Part shown: positions 16,662 to 24,564 of the stretch, in pieces
Position numbering within the stretch: position 1 is the stretch's first letter
Layout of the letters: each line of letters starts with the position of its first letter
Program-made: the position numbers and the translations under genes
DNA from: JAOUGY01 sp963825585
GTDB taxonomy: Bacteria > Actinomycetota > Acidimicrobiia > Spongiisociales > ZC4RG35
NCBI GenBank assembly: GCA_963825585.1
Contig: CAWGTX010000001.1
Span: 434,001-498,000, forward strand
DNA: 64,000 bases
Direction: 5' to 3'
The notes under the pieces: generated by a model
What the model was told of the DNA's origin: nothing
The model's input: only the letters and a program-made list of their open reading frames with translations
Database searches by the model: none

Positions 16662-17441
16662 TCAGCCGGAGGCCACAATGTTCATGATCCAGGGTTGATC
16701 GTTTCGGGCGGGTGAGGTCAGGGCGGCGTCCCAGGCGTGGCCCACCGCGTCACAGAGCTGCTCCGGGGTCGACGGCTTCCCTCCCGCCTCGAGGAGGTGG
16801 CGGGTCAGCCCGCCCCGCGTGCGTTTGGACACAGCAGCGGCCGCCCCTCGACCGTCGGGTCGGACGACCCGCACTATGACGGTCCGGTCGGCCATGCCTT
16901 CCGGGCTCCCCACTGCCCGGTAGCTCGACGACCGTAGGTCGACGATGACGCCCCTCTCGCCCGCCGCCCCGGCGAGCACCGGGCCGAGGGCTTGACGCCA
17001 CAGTGGCTCGAGTGGCCCGAGTCCCACCAGGCTCGAACAGATGTGGAGTCGGTAGGCGGGGATGCGGTCGACCGGACGGAGTGCGCCCCACAGTGAGGAC
17101 ACCACCACGACACGGGCGGAGGCGCGTCGCTTGGCGGCCGACGACAGGCTGGTTGCGTCGAGGGCCTCGAACAGTCCACCGCGGTACGCCTCGAGCACAG
17201 GTCGTGTGGGGAGCCCCAGCACCCTGCCGTTGCGAGCCACCTCGTCGGCCATCGACTCGCCGACCATGAGCCTGGGGAGTGCGTCACGACGGGCGCTCGT
17301 CACGACCAGCGCCCGCAGGACCATCGAACGAACAGGCCCCAGCTCCGGGAACGACAAGGCATTGAGGTCGACCGGGAGGCCGCGGCGCGGTGGTGGGGCC
17401 TTGGACTCCGAAGGGGGCAGCAGGATGAGCACGAGCGCCAT
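16662..17441 (-). CDS. yaaA: YaaA-family peroxide stress protein
   Basis: A 259-residue protein of the YaaA (DUF328) family. It starts MALVLILLPPSESKAPP (family signature LLPPSE.K), then has SARRDALPRLMVG, VLEAYRGGLFEALD, VVVVSSLWGALRPVDRIPAY and the strand RGVIVDLRSSSYRA. The C-terminal KRTRGGLTRHLLEAG matches the K-x-x-RG-x-x-AR region. In E. coli YaaA lowers intracellular free iron during H2O2 stress. Actinobacterial copies are often shorter or more divergent, so the same role is inferred. It is divergent from the hypothetical gene on the other strand. Confidence 0.88.
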   Translation of the reverse strand: MALVLILLPPSESKAPPPRRGLPVDLNALSFPELGPVRSMVLRALVVTSARRDALPRLMVGESMADEVARNGRVLGLPTRPVLEAYRGGLFEALDATSLSSAAKRRASARVVVVSSLWGALRPVDRIPAYRLHICSSLVGLGPLEPLWRQALGPVLAGAAGERGVIVDLRSSSYRAVGSPEGMADRTVIVRVVRPDGRGAAAAVSKRTRGGLTRHLLEAGGKPSTPEQLCDAVGHAWDAALTSPARNDQPWIMNIVASG

Positions 17442-17557
17442 CCTATGGGAGGGTGCGGATGGGCGATGTCAGTGGAGCGTCCCTCCATGAGCGGTCGACC
17501 GATCGACGAGTCGACGGGTCGCCCAAGCCGAGGAAGGCGGTGAGTAGTGTCGGACGA

Positions 17558-18154
17558 GTGGCCGACGAATACTCGGGCGAGCCGAGGCTCTCCCGGATCG
17601 ACATCTTCTGGATTCCGCTCGGCGCCGGAGGCAATGGATTCGTGCGCTGGAACGGTCGGATCTACGAAGCCATCCGGGCCCGTGCCGAGCATCGCACCCG
17701 CCTCCAGCTCTATCACACCGCCCTGGAGGTCCACGTCCCCGAGGGCCGTTTCGTGGTCGAGAACGCCTGGCCCAGCCCGGACGACGACACGGCATCGCGC
17801 GGTGTGACGGTGGAGGGGCCGGTGTTCAGTCGCCGGCTGATGCGGTTCCGGGCGTTCCGCTACGAAGTTCGCTGCTGGCGGGACGGGGTGATCGTCGATG
17901 CCGCCGAGGCTGTCCCCGGCCCCCAGACCGTGCAGGCCGATCCGAACACGGCCCGTGCGCTGCTGGAACGGGTGAGCGATGTCCCGCCTCTCTTGTGGGG
18001 TCGCCAACCGCCCGGCGTCGGAGAGATGTGGAACTCCAACTCCGTCATCGCCTGGCTCCTGGCGACCAGCGGACTGCCGGTTGTCGAGCTCGGACCTCCG
18101 GAGGGCGGGCGTGCTCCCGGGTGGCGAGCCGGCCTCGCCGTGGCGGCTCGGTGA
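17558..18154 (+). CDS. Conserved actinobacterial hypothetical protein
   Basis: About 198 residues if started at the GTG at 17558. The frame is open to a GTG at 17453 with GGGAGG upstream, but the extra 35 residues are low-complexity and relatives normally start just before SRIDIFW. The sequence reads RIDIFWIPLGAGGNGFVRWN, then LYHTALEVHVPEGRFVVENA, then RGVTVEGPVFSRR, RFRAFRYEVRCWRDGVIVD, VPPLLWGRQPPGVGEMWNSN and SVIAWLLATSGLP. I recognise this as a widespread actinobacterial family without an assigned function. The H and W/N-rich blocks suggest a small papain-like or amidase-like fold, but that is a guess. It is a single gene. Confidence 0.8.
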   Translation: MADEYSGEPRLSRIDIFWIPLGAGGNGFVRWNGRIYEAIRARAEHRTRLQLYHTALEVHVPEGRFVVENAWPSPDDDTASRGVTVEGPVFSRRLMRFRAFRYEVRCWRDGVIVDAAEAVPGPQTVQADPNTARALLERVSDVPPLLWGRQPPGVGEMWNSNSVIAWLLATSGLPVVELGPPEGGRAPGWRAGLAVAAR

Positions 18155-18155
18155 G

Positions 18156-18400
18156 TCACGGCACCGTGTGAGCCGGTGGCATGGAAGGACGACGATCCGT
18201 GGTCCGGTCGGTCACGAGGTCGGGGAGCGCATCCGGATCGGTGACGGTGGCTGATCTGGTGCCGAGTGCCCGCGACACGGCCGTGATGTCGAGCTGAGGT
18301 GTCATGCTCAGACTGGGATCGAAGCCTTCGGCGACCATCGAGAGGGTATTCGGGACTGAGGGCGCCGTCATCGAGCACCACCACCAAACCTCCCGGAATC
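18156..18400 (-). pseudogene. Possible fragment of a TPP-dependent enzyme C-terminus
   Basis: One minus-strand frame gives GGLVVVLDDGALSPEYP and the neighbouring frame continues MVAEGFDPSLSMTPQLDITA, then AVSRALGTRSATVTDPDALP and DLV. The order (hydrophobic strand ending in DDG, then D-x-x-A-x-x-A-x-G, then V-x-D-x-x-x-L) resembles the C-terminal domain of thiamine-pyrophosphate enzymes. It needs a frameshift and has no upstream partner, so it would be a relic. The match is weak and could be chance. Confidence 0.25.
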
Positions 18401-18430
18401 CGGCCGCTGCCAGGGGGCGCCCGGCATACC

Positions 18431-19516
18431 TCAGTCGATGCGGCACACCTCGAGTCCGAGCCAATCGGCCAGGTTCTGGATCTCGCGGTCGACGCGCGAC
18501 CGTACGGTCTTCGGGAACCGGTCGTCCTCGTGGACTGCGTGCACACGCAGCTGGCCCGCTTTCCGATCGGCGGCGGCATCGAGCTTTCCCACCATGCGGT
18601 CCTCGTCGAGGATCGGCAGGGCGAAGTAGCCCCAGCGGCGCTGTGGTGCCGGCTTGTACATCTCGAGTGTGTACTCGAACTCGAACAGCTCGATGGCCCG
18701 GGCGCGGTCGTGGATCAGCCGGTCGAACGGTGACAGCAGGGCCGTGCGACCCGTGAACCCGTCGGCGGTCGCTTCGGGGTCCACCCTCCATTCGCCGGAG
18801 GTGCCCTCGATTTCGGCGGCCAGTCCGGCGGCGCCCACGATCCGGGGTCGGGCCACTCCCAGCGAGCGGAGTCGCCGCTCGTCGCGAATCCTCCGGGCCT
18901 CGTCAGCCGGGACCGGCGCGACCGGCGGGTAGATCCGTTCGGCCAGGTCCCAGACTCGCTGACGGCCCTTCCGATTCGACACGGCCACTTCGCCTCGGAG
19001 CAAGAGGAACTCCAGCATCTGGGTGACGTTGCGGTCGTGGGTCCATCCGCTCGACTGCCAGGGAACATCGGCACTGTCGGGGATGTCCCGGGACGCCAGC
19101 GGACCGGACTCGGCGAGCGTCTCGAGGATGCGGCGTCTGAAACGGTCGTTGTCGCGGACCCACTGGGCGGCGCGGCCACGGCTGTCCCGCCAGGCGATCA
19201 TGTCCGCCAGATACAAACCGAGATCGGCGGTGGGGCGGACGAGCGCGAGTACCGGTTCCTTGTCGGATGGCTGTGCCTGAGTTTCGAACATCGTCCGGTG
19301 CACGGTCACAGCGTCTTGGAGGTCGCTGGGCCGGTAACCGTCACCGAGGCGCGCCCAGGCCACGAGATCGGCGCTGGGAGCGATAGCCGCCGTCGGGTCG
19401 AGCTGGAGGAAGGTGAGCCTGTGGGCCACAGCCTCCAGGTCCAAGGGACGTTCGGCGGCGAGGAACTGGGCTCCGATGGCGATCCTCCGGGCGTCCCGAC
19501 GCGTGAGATGGCGCAT
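18431..19516 (-). CDS. YcaQ/AlkZ-like winged-helix DNA glycosylase family protein
   Basis: A 361-residue protein of the HTH_42 (winged helix DNA-binding, YcaQ/AlkX/AlkZ) family. The N-terminus has RRDARRIAIGAQFLAAERP, then RLTFLQLDPTAAI, which contains the Q-x-D motif catalytic in AlkZ/YcaQ glycosylases. Later blocks are FRRRILETLAESGPLASRDI, LEFLLLRGEVAVSNRKGRQR, RTALLSPFDRLIHDRARAIE and FALPILDEDRMVGKLDAAAD, all family-typical. E. coli YcaQ unhooks interstrand crosslinks and Streptomyces AlkZ removes azinomycin adducts, so DNA repair is likely. It is a single gene reading towards the convergent hypothetical. Confidence 0.88.
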   Translation of the reverse strand: MRHLTRRDARRIAIGAQFLAAERPLDLEAVAHRLTFLQLDPTAAIAPSADLVAWARLGDGYRPSDLQDAVTVHRTMFETQAQPSDKEPVLALVRPTADLGLYLADMIAWRDSRGRAAQWVRDNDRFRRRILETLAESGPLASRDIPDSADVPWQSSGWTHDRNVTQMLEFLLLRGEVAVSNRKGRQRVWDLAERIYPPVAPVPADEARRIRDERRLRSLGVARPRIVGAAGLAAEIEGTSGEWRVDPEATADGFTGRTALLSPFDRLIHDRARAIELFEFEYTLEMYKPAPQRRWGYFALPILDEDRMVGKLDAAADRKAGQLRVHAVHEDDRFPKTVRSRVDREIQNLADWLGLEVCRID

Positions 19517-19645
19517 CCCGTGACTGTATCTCTGTCTGGCGTGGTGGGTGCCGGCGGTAGCGGCTGTGACCGATCTGTTACGTGGCGGCGATGCCGCTGA
19601 GACCGCCTGAATCCATGGTGGAGACGTACCGAGAGGAGCTTGTCC

Positions 19646-19938
19646 ATGAAGAAGTCCAACAGTCGCACGATGGTGCTACCGGCTGTCGCCGCTCTGATCC
19701 TCGCCGGCTGTGGCGGCGCCGAAACGGCCGGGTCGACCCGGTGATGTCGGTTGCGCCCACCGGTGGTGACCTCGGTGAGGTGACGTTCGACGTGCTCGGG
19801 TTCTGCGACGACAGCGTGAGCGGATCCCGGTTGCACGTGTTCGCGACCCCATCCGAGAGTGGCGAGGGCTTCATCCTGAAGTCCATTGAAGCCACCACCT
19901 TCTGCGCCCGGGGTGTGAGCGGAGGACTCTGCCTCTGA
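19646..19938 (+). pseudogene. Small lipoprotein gene split by a frameshift
   Basis: ATG 19646, after a GAGAGGAG site, opens a 32-codon frame with a clear lipoprotein signal (MKKSNSRTMVLPAVAALILA then GC with the +1 Cys) that stops at 19742-19744. The next frame starts ATG at 19744 (TGATG overlap) and encodes MSVAPTGGDLGEVTFDVLGF, then CDDSVSGSRLHVFATPSESG and SIEATTFCARGVSGGLCL to 19938. The second part looks like the mature domain (three Cys, no signal of its own). A 1-base shift near 19735-19742 would join them. Either the gene is broken, or the assembly has an indel, or the two parts are translationally coupled. Confidence 0.55.
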
Positions 19939-19996
19939 CTTCGGAACTTCCACAGAACCTGGGTCCCGGTCGACGACCGGGACCCCAGTCGATGGG

Positions 19997-20539
19997 TCAC
20001 ACGGTCTGGCGTGCTCCCAGTTCGGAGGCGATCTCGACGGCCCAGGCATCGATGGCATCCCAGTCGCGGAAGTCGCCCGCAGGCATGCCCTCGGTGTTGG
20101 CCGGCAGGTGTTTCATGAACCGCTCGGCCATGCCGATCGGGGGAGCCGTGGGATCCCACGCTCCAAAGAACACCTTCGTTCCGCGTGGGCGCAGCATCGC
20201 TTCCAGCTCGTCGAACTCCTTGGGGCGCATCGCCGCGAAGATGTCGCGGCCCTCGTCGTCGACGAGATCGGCACCGAGCGGCCCGCTGCTGAACAGCCAC
20301 ACTGGTTTCCCGGCGAGTGCCACTCGGTGGCGCTTGGCGAACGACGTGGCGTCCTTCAACCAGTGGAACATGTAGGCGGCTCCTCCGAGCACCACGGCGT
20401 CATAGTCATCGACGCTGCGGACGTCGGCGACCGGATGACAGTCCGTCGGTGCACCGGATGATCGGAGTGTCTCGGCGATCCGCTCGGCGATCCCGGCGGT
20501 TGAACCGTGCCTGCTGGCATGCGTGACCAGAACGGTCAT
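19997..20539 (-). CDS. Flavodoxin-domain protein (protoporphyrinogen oxidase/HemG-like)
   Basis: A 180-residue flavodoxin-like protein. It starts TVLVTHASRHGSTAGIAERI, where SRHGST is the FMN phosphate loop (T/S-x-x-G-x-T), then VDDYDAVVLGGAAYMFHWLK and VWLFSSGPLGADL. The pattern matches the Flavodoxin_5/HemG-like group (YxSxxGxT, GSAVYxGxW). ATG 20539 follows AAGGAGG. It probably carries FMN and transfers electrons to an unknown partner. It is a single gene, and the cysteine-rich membrane protein gene upstream on the same strand begins ~90 bp away. Confidence 0.87.
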   Translation of the reverse strand: MTVLVTHASRHGSTAGIAERIAETLRSSGAPTDCHPVADVRSVDDYDAVVLGGAAYMFHWLKDATSFAKRHRVALAGKPVWLFSSGPLGADLVDDEGRDIFAAMRPKEFDELEAMLRPRGTKVFFGAWDPTAPPIGMAERFMKHLPANTEGMPAGDFRDWDAIDAWAVEIASELGARQTV

Positions 20540-20626
20540 GGTGACTTCCTCCTTCGGGTCGGTCTCCACCATCCGGGAAGGCATCTGGCCCCGTCCAGAG
20601 GCCAACGCCCCGGCCGGCGCTACCCG

Positions 20627-21118
20627 TCAGCCTGCGACCACGACGTGAGCCGAGTGACAGTGTGGTCCGCATCTCGGACCATTGGGGCTGTACCGGTCGA
20701 ACCGAATCGTTCCCTCCCACTCGACCAGTTCGTATCCGTCCGCGTCGGTGATCGAGAACGTCACGTGCTGTCTTCCGCCCCAATCGCGATCACCCGGTAG
20801 TGCCCACCAAACCTGGTCGTAGAAGGGGGAGATGACAGGACCAAGGCCGAGAGCATCGGCCGGAACGGTTGAGTCGATCGTCTCGGAGTGACAATCCTCG
20901 TCGATGCACAGTTCCACCAGATAGCCGGCTTCGACGAGGTCGACATTGGTGACCTCGAACGTGATCCCATTTCCGAAGCAACCCGCCATCGAACAGGCCC
21001 CGGTGTTCCACCACACACCGGCTCCGCCGGCGATGACCAGGCCCACGATCGCCAGGCCGAGGATCTTCGATCGCCGTTGCCGGGGAGGTTCGATGGGCCC
21101 GGATTGCATGAGCGGCAT
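20627..21118 (-). CDS. Membrane-anchored Cys-rich extracellular protein, unknown
   Basis: A 163-residue protein with a short cytoplasmic N-terminus (PIEPPRQRRSK), one helix (ILGLAIVGLVIAGGAGVWW) and an extracellular domain containing several Cys (TGACSMAGCFGNG, VELCIDEDCHSETI, GPRCGPHCHSAHV), which suggests two or three disulfides. Strand-like segments (ITFEVTNVDL, YLVELCIDED, HVTFSITDADGYELVEWEG) point to an immunoglobulin-like or beta-sandwich fold. I do not recognise a family. The start at 21118 is chosen because the longer frame upstream runs into repeat sequence and is low-complexity. The region above it is a repeat-bearing intergenic stretch. Confidence 0.65.
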   Translation of the reverse strand: MPLMQSGPIEPPRQRRSKILGLAIVGLVIAGGAGVWWNTGACSMAGCFGNGITFEVTNVDLVEAGYLVELCIDEDCHSETIDSTVPADALGLGPVISPFYDQVWWALPGDRDWGGRQHVTFSITDADGYELVEWEGTIRFDRYSPNGPRCGPHCHSAHVVVAG

Positions 21119-21251
21119 GATGGCCGTGGATGGCCCTCCGTCAACCGGGGTAGCGGTGAGTCTGCAGTGGCGCGCGCCGTTCCTCGTCGAGGTCCCGGGA
21201 TGGGCGAAGGAGCGGCAGCGGACCGCTCGCCTGAGCGGCCAACTGACGCGA

Positions 21252-21328
21252 GTCAACGGGCCAACAGGACCGAAACCTCGGGCCTGGCCCGTCGACCTGT
21301 TGGCCTGTTGGCTTGTGGACCTGTTGAC
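21252..21328. repeat. Inverted arrays of 8-bp units (GRCCTGTT family)
   Basis: On the right, four octamers in a row: GACCTGTT (21294), GGCCTGTT (21302), GGCTTGTG (21310) and GACCTGTT (21318), ending GAC. On the left, the inverse GTCAACGG-GCCAACAG-G (21252-21268). Between the arrays is a 25-base core (CCGAAACCTCGGGCCTGGCC and neighbours). It fills the 390-bp gap between the divergent genes at 21118 and 21508, where I see no ORF. The same words occur at 7.6 kb and 46.6 kb. Confidence 0.75.
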
Positions 21329-21507
21329 TGGTCGACCATCCCTCGAGAGGTCCGGTCGGGACCCTATCCGCTGGACCTCACTGTATGCGGGGTTGTGCAT
21401 AGGCCGTTTGTGGTGTGGCAGGGTCGTTTGCTGGGTGTTGTTGGGGGTGGTGATCGCCGATTGTCTGGGAGACGTTTTCTATTGATCCCAAAGCGAGGAG
21501 GTCGCTG

Positions 21508-22197
21508 ATGACGAAGCGTCTGACAACTCTCGGTTATGTACTTGCGTTGGCCGGGCTGGTGTTCGTGGTTGCTGGTGGGGTGGCGTTCAGCAAGGTCCAG
21601 GAGGGGTACGGTTCCCTTCAGGCGTTCTCTGAGGCCCAGAACGTGACCCTGTCGTACAACGACGACGGCCAGCTCATCGATCGTGGTGATCCCGCCCAGG
21701 CTGAGGAGATCCTTGCTCTGCTCACCGAGGATTGGGGATATCCGGTGGTGATGGGTGATCTGGATCCGGCTGATCCGTTGGTGAACACGGCGTCTGAGTA
21801 CATGTACCAGATGGCCACGGTTGGGTTCCACGTGTTGCATGGCACCCAGACGGTGACGCTGGTCGAGGATGTCGAGTACGAGGGTGAGACCTTCGCTGCT
21901 GGTACCTATGACGTTGCGGTGGATGGCAGGTATTGGACCGGGTTTGATCGTCAGCATCCGTTGGAGGGTCCGGCTCGTGAGCAGGCATGGTCGGGAACGG
22001 CTCATGGGTTGTTCGCCGAGTTGGGTGTTGGCACGGTGACGCATTCGACCCTGCAGATGGGTCTTGGTCTGGCCGGTCTGTTCGGTGGGCTGGGTGCCAC
22101 GTTGATCATCGCTGGTCTGGGTCTCGCCTGGGCCGCCAAGGGCGACAAGGTTCTGCGGGTTTCGGATTCCTCGCTGAAGGATCCGGTCAAGGTCTGA
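21508..22197 (+). CDS. Two-helix membrane protein with a large external domain, unknown
   Basis: A 229-residue protein: N-terminal helix (LGYVLALAGLVFVVAGGVAF), a ~150-residue acidic external domain (LQAFSEAQNVTLSYNDDGQL, ADPLVNTASEYMYQMATVGF, HGTQTVTLVEDVEYEGETFA) and a Gly-rich C-terminal helix (QMGLGLAGLFGGLGATLIIA) with a short basic tail. No family is recognised. Spacing and sequence around the start are good (GAGGAGGTCGCTG-ATG). Codon use differs from the neighbours, with many T-ending codons (GGT, GTT, CTG/GCT, GAT), which may mean high expression or a different origin. A strong terminator follows, so it is a monocistronic unit. A structural or envelope role is a guess from its topology. 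Confidence 0.8.
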   Translation: MTKRLTTLGYVLALAGLVFVVAGGVAFSKVQEGYGSLQAFSEAQNVTLSYNDDGQLIDRGDPAQAEEILALLTEDWGYPVVMGDLDPADPLVNTASEYMYQMATVGFHVLHGTQTVTLVEDVEYEGETFAAGTYDVAVDGRYWTGFDRQHPLEGPAREQAWSGTAHGLFAELGVGTVTHSTLQMGLGLAGLFGGLGATLIIAGLGLAWAAKGDKVLRVSDSSLKDPVKV

Positions 22198-22241
22198 CCA
22201 CAGATCCCAGCTGGACCTTCGTCCGGCGCCCGTAGTCAACG

Positions 22242-22274
22242 GAGAGCCCCCCGGTGTGATGCCGGGGGGCTCTC
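22242..22274 (+). terminator. Rho-independent-type hairpin
   Basis: GAGAGCCCCCCGG, a 7-base loop (TGTGATG) and CCGGGGGGCTCTC form a perfect 13-bp stem 45 bp after the stop of the 21508 gene. There is no long T-tract (TCGCGTGG follows), which is usual in high-GC actinobacteria. Confidence 0.85.
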
Positions 22275-22285
22275 TCGCGTGGACG

Positions 22286-22446
22286 GTAGAACGTACAACG
22301 TAGAACGTAGAACGCACGAAGAAGTCCCCGCCGCCGGGTTGGTTGAGTTCGACGCCCGCGTCGTGAAAGCGGACACTCTGACCTGACGCAGGGCACTTCC
22401 GTACGTTCTACGTTCTACGTTCTACGTTTTACGTTTTACGTTGTAC
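22286..22446. repeat. Inverted arrays of heptamers GTASAAC flanking a 90-bp core
   Basis: The left array has four 7-bp units: GTAGAAC, GTACAAC, GTAGAAC, GTAGAAC (22286-22313), followed by GCACGAAG. The right array is the inverse and has six units: GTTCTAC three times, GTTTTAC twice, GTTGTAC once (22405-22446). The arms could pair into a long hairpin. This sits between the convergent 21508 gene and the decarboxylase, right after the terminator. No ORF lies in the core. Confidence 0.85.
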
Positions 22447-22517
22447 CTTCCGGGCCGTGCCCCCCTTCACGCTACGTGCTCGCCGCCGATCAGCCCTCCG
22501 ACTCGCGTCGATCATGA

Positions 22518-24422
22518 TCAGACCGGCATGGCCGGAGTCGGATCGGCCGCTGCGAGCGGCAGTCCCGTCCGACGGTGGGCGGCGGTGCGTTCGATGTGGC
22601 GCCGGAGATCCGGAGCGCTTCGCATCGCCCGGTTGAGCACCGTGGCGGGGATGGTGAACAGCCGGGTCTCCTCGGTGGCGGTCACGGTCGCCATGCGTGG
22701 CGAGCCGTATCCGGCTCCCCAGTCCAGCGCCGCCATCTCGCCGAAGAAGCTGCCCCCATCGAGGGTCGCCACCTCCCGTCCGATCGCCGTCACCGTCACC
22801 TTGCCTTCCAGGATGATGTGGAACTCGTTGGTGGTCTTCATCTCCTCCACGATCACCCATCCCGATGGCACGCGCTGCTCCTGGCCGGTGGCGATGATGT
22901 GATCGACGACTGCGTCGGGTGTGTCGGCGAACAGAGGGTGGAGGCGGAGGTCTGCCTCCACGTCGGCGTCGAGCCACCCGGAGGTGCCGAGTACCTCCCG
23001 GGGCAGTGGTGCCGGGTCGGCCCGTGGTGGCTCGGCGGTCGCCAGCCAGTCGAGCACTGCGTCGACATCCTCGGCGGTGGTGGAGTGGTTGAACACACAC
23101 ATACGAATGGCGTAGGTTCCGGCGAGTCGGGTCGATGACACGAGGCCGTGCCCGGACGCCGCCAGAGCCGCAACCAGGCCGGCGTTGAGCTCCTCGAGGG
23201 CGGTCTCCTCGGCGTTGGGAATGGTGCGCCGAAAGCACACCACCGACAGGTGGGCGGGGCTGAGCAGCTCGAATCGATCGTCCTGGGCGATTCGACGTTC
23301 CAGGTCGGCGGCCAGCCGAATCGAGCTGTCGATCGCCTCCCGGAAGGCGGTCAACCCCAGGTTCGAGACCGACATCCAGACCTTCATCGCCCGACTGGAA
23401 CGGGACAGCTGGAGGCCCAGGTTCGAGTAGTCGGTGGCGGCGGCGCCGTGGGCGTCTTCGAGATAGGGAGGTGTGATCCGGAAGGTGTCGGCCAGCATCC
23501 CCGGCCGGCGCACCAGCAGGCCTCCGCACTCGAACGGCTGATACAGCCACTTGTGCGGGTCGACGGTGATCGACTCCGCTCGTTCGATGCCCTTCATCAT
23601 CGCTCGTCCGTGGTCGGTGAGCATGGCGAAACCACCGTAGGCGCCATCAACGTGGAACCACACGTCGTGGGCAGCGCAGACATCTGCGATGGACTCGAAC
23701 GGATCGACCGCACCCGTGTTGGTGGAACCGGCAGCGGCAGCCACCATCACCGGCGTCATCCCCCGCTCGAAGTCGGCGCGGATCGCCCGGTCCAACAGAT
23801 CGGGATTCATGCGGAACTCCGAGTCCGATGCCAGCACCCTCACCTGATCGGATCGGAACCCCAGAACCCGGCAGGCTCGCGCCAGCGAGGAGTGGGCCTG
23901 ATCCGAAACGTAGACAACTGCCGTGTGGTCCATCTCCGGGAGGGCGTGGTGGCGTGCAGCCGCCAGGGCGGTCATGTTGGCGGCCGAGCCGCCACTCGTG
24001 AGGATTCCCTCGGCGTCGCTCGGATATCCCATCCAGGCCTTCATCCAGTCGATCACCACCTGTTCGACCCGGCTCAGGCCGGCGGCTTCGCGCCATGTGC
24101 TGGCGTCGAGGTTGCAGGCGGACACGATGAAGTCGGCGAGCGCCCCCGGCCAGGTCCCGCTACCCGGGATGTACCCGAAGAACCGCGGGTGGCCCCACAC
24201 CCCTGTGAATGGCAGCACATCACGTCCGAGCACGTCGAGGAGATCGGTGAGCGGCACCGGCCGATCGGGAGGTTGCCCGGAAAACCGGCGCTGCATCTCC
24301 TCGGGTGACGCCTCTCGCAGCACCGGGCCTGCTTGAAGCTCCCCGAGACGCTCCACCAGCCAGTCGACGACCTCGTAGCCATTCCGGCGCATCTGCTCCG
24401 CCGACAGTTCCAGTTCTGACAT
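22518..24422 (-). CDS. PLP-dependent amino-acid decarboxylase fused to a cNMP-binding domain
   Basis: A 634-residue fusion. Residues ~1-470 are a group II (AADC/glutamate-type) decarboxylase: NGYEVVDWLVERLGELQAGP, then GVWGHPRFFGYIPGSGTWPG, ILTSGGSAANMTALAAARHH, FHVDGAYGGFA and the PLP-lysine motif TVDPHKWLYQPFECGG (Lys291). Residues ~490-615 are a cyclic-nucleotide-binding domain: LRLHPLFADTPDAVVDHIIA, then SGWVIVEEMKTTNEFHIILE, GGSFFGEMAALDW and PRMATVTATEETRLFTIP. The PBC-like GE...PRMATV keeps the Glu and Arg that hold the nucleotide. ATG 24422 gives the usual short N-terminus. A much longer open frame upstream is antisense to the next gene and is rejected. The substrate (aromatic amino acid, glutamate or other) cannot be named. 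Confidence 0.9.
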   Translation of the reverse strand: MSELELSAEQMRRNGYEVVDWLVERLGELQAGPVLREASPEEMQRRFSGQPPDRPVPLTDLLDVLGRDVLPFTGVWGHPRFFGYIPGSGTWPGALADFIVSACNLDASTWREAAGLSRVEQVVIDWMKAWMGYPSDAEGILTSGGSAANMTALAAARHHALPEMDHTAVVYVSDQAHSSLARACRVLGFRSDQVRVLASDSEFRMNPDLLDRAIRADFERGMTPVMVAAAAGSTNTGAVDPFESIADVCAAHDVWFHVDGAYGGFAMLTDHGRAMMKGIERAESITVDPHKWLYQPFECGGLLVRRPGMLADTFRITPPYLEDAHGAAATDYSNLGLQLSRSSRAMKVWMSVSNLGLTAFREAIDSSIRLAADLERRIAQDDRFELLSPAHLSVVCFRRTIPNAEETALEELNAGLVAALAASGHGLVSSTRLAGTYAIRMCVFNHSTTAEDVDAVLDWLATAEPPRADPAPLPREVLGTSGWLDADVEADLRLHPLFADTPDAVVDHIIATGQEQRVPSGWVIVEEMKTTNEFHIILEGKVTVTAIGREVATLDGGSFFGEMAALDWGAGYGSPRMATVTATEETRLFTIPATVLNRAMRSAPDLRRHIERTAAHRRTGLPLAAADPTPAMPV

Positions 24423-24564
24423 CCCCCGACCTCCTCGCCTCGGTGGACCGAGCCGGGCGCTTGCCCGCGGATACGGATTCGAGGGTACTTGCTCCGGAGG
24501 GGGAGGTGTCCGCCGACCGCAGCGGTCGGGCCAGGGCCGGAGGGGCGTGAGGTCTCGCTCCGAC

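Noticed and set aside
22242..22274. Riboswitch-like or attenuator structure
   Set aside because: The hairpin follows a stop codon and has no conserved aptamer pattern, so a terminator is the simpler reading.
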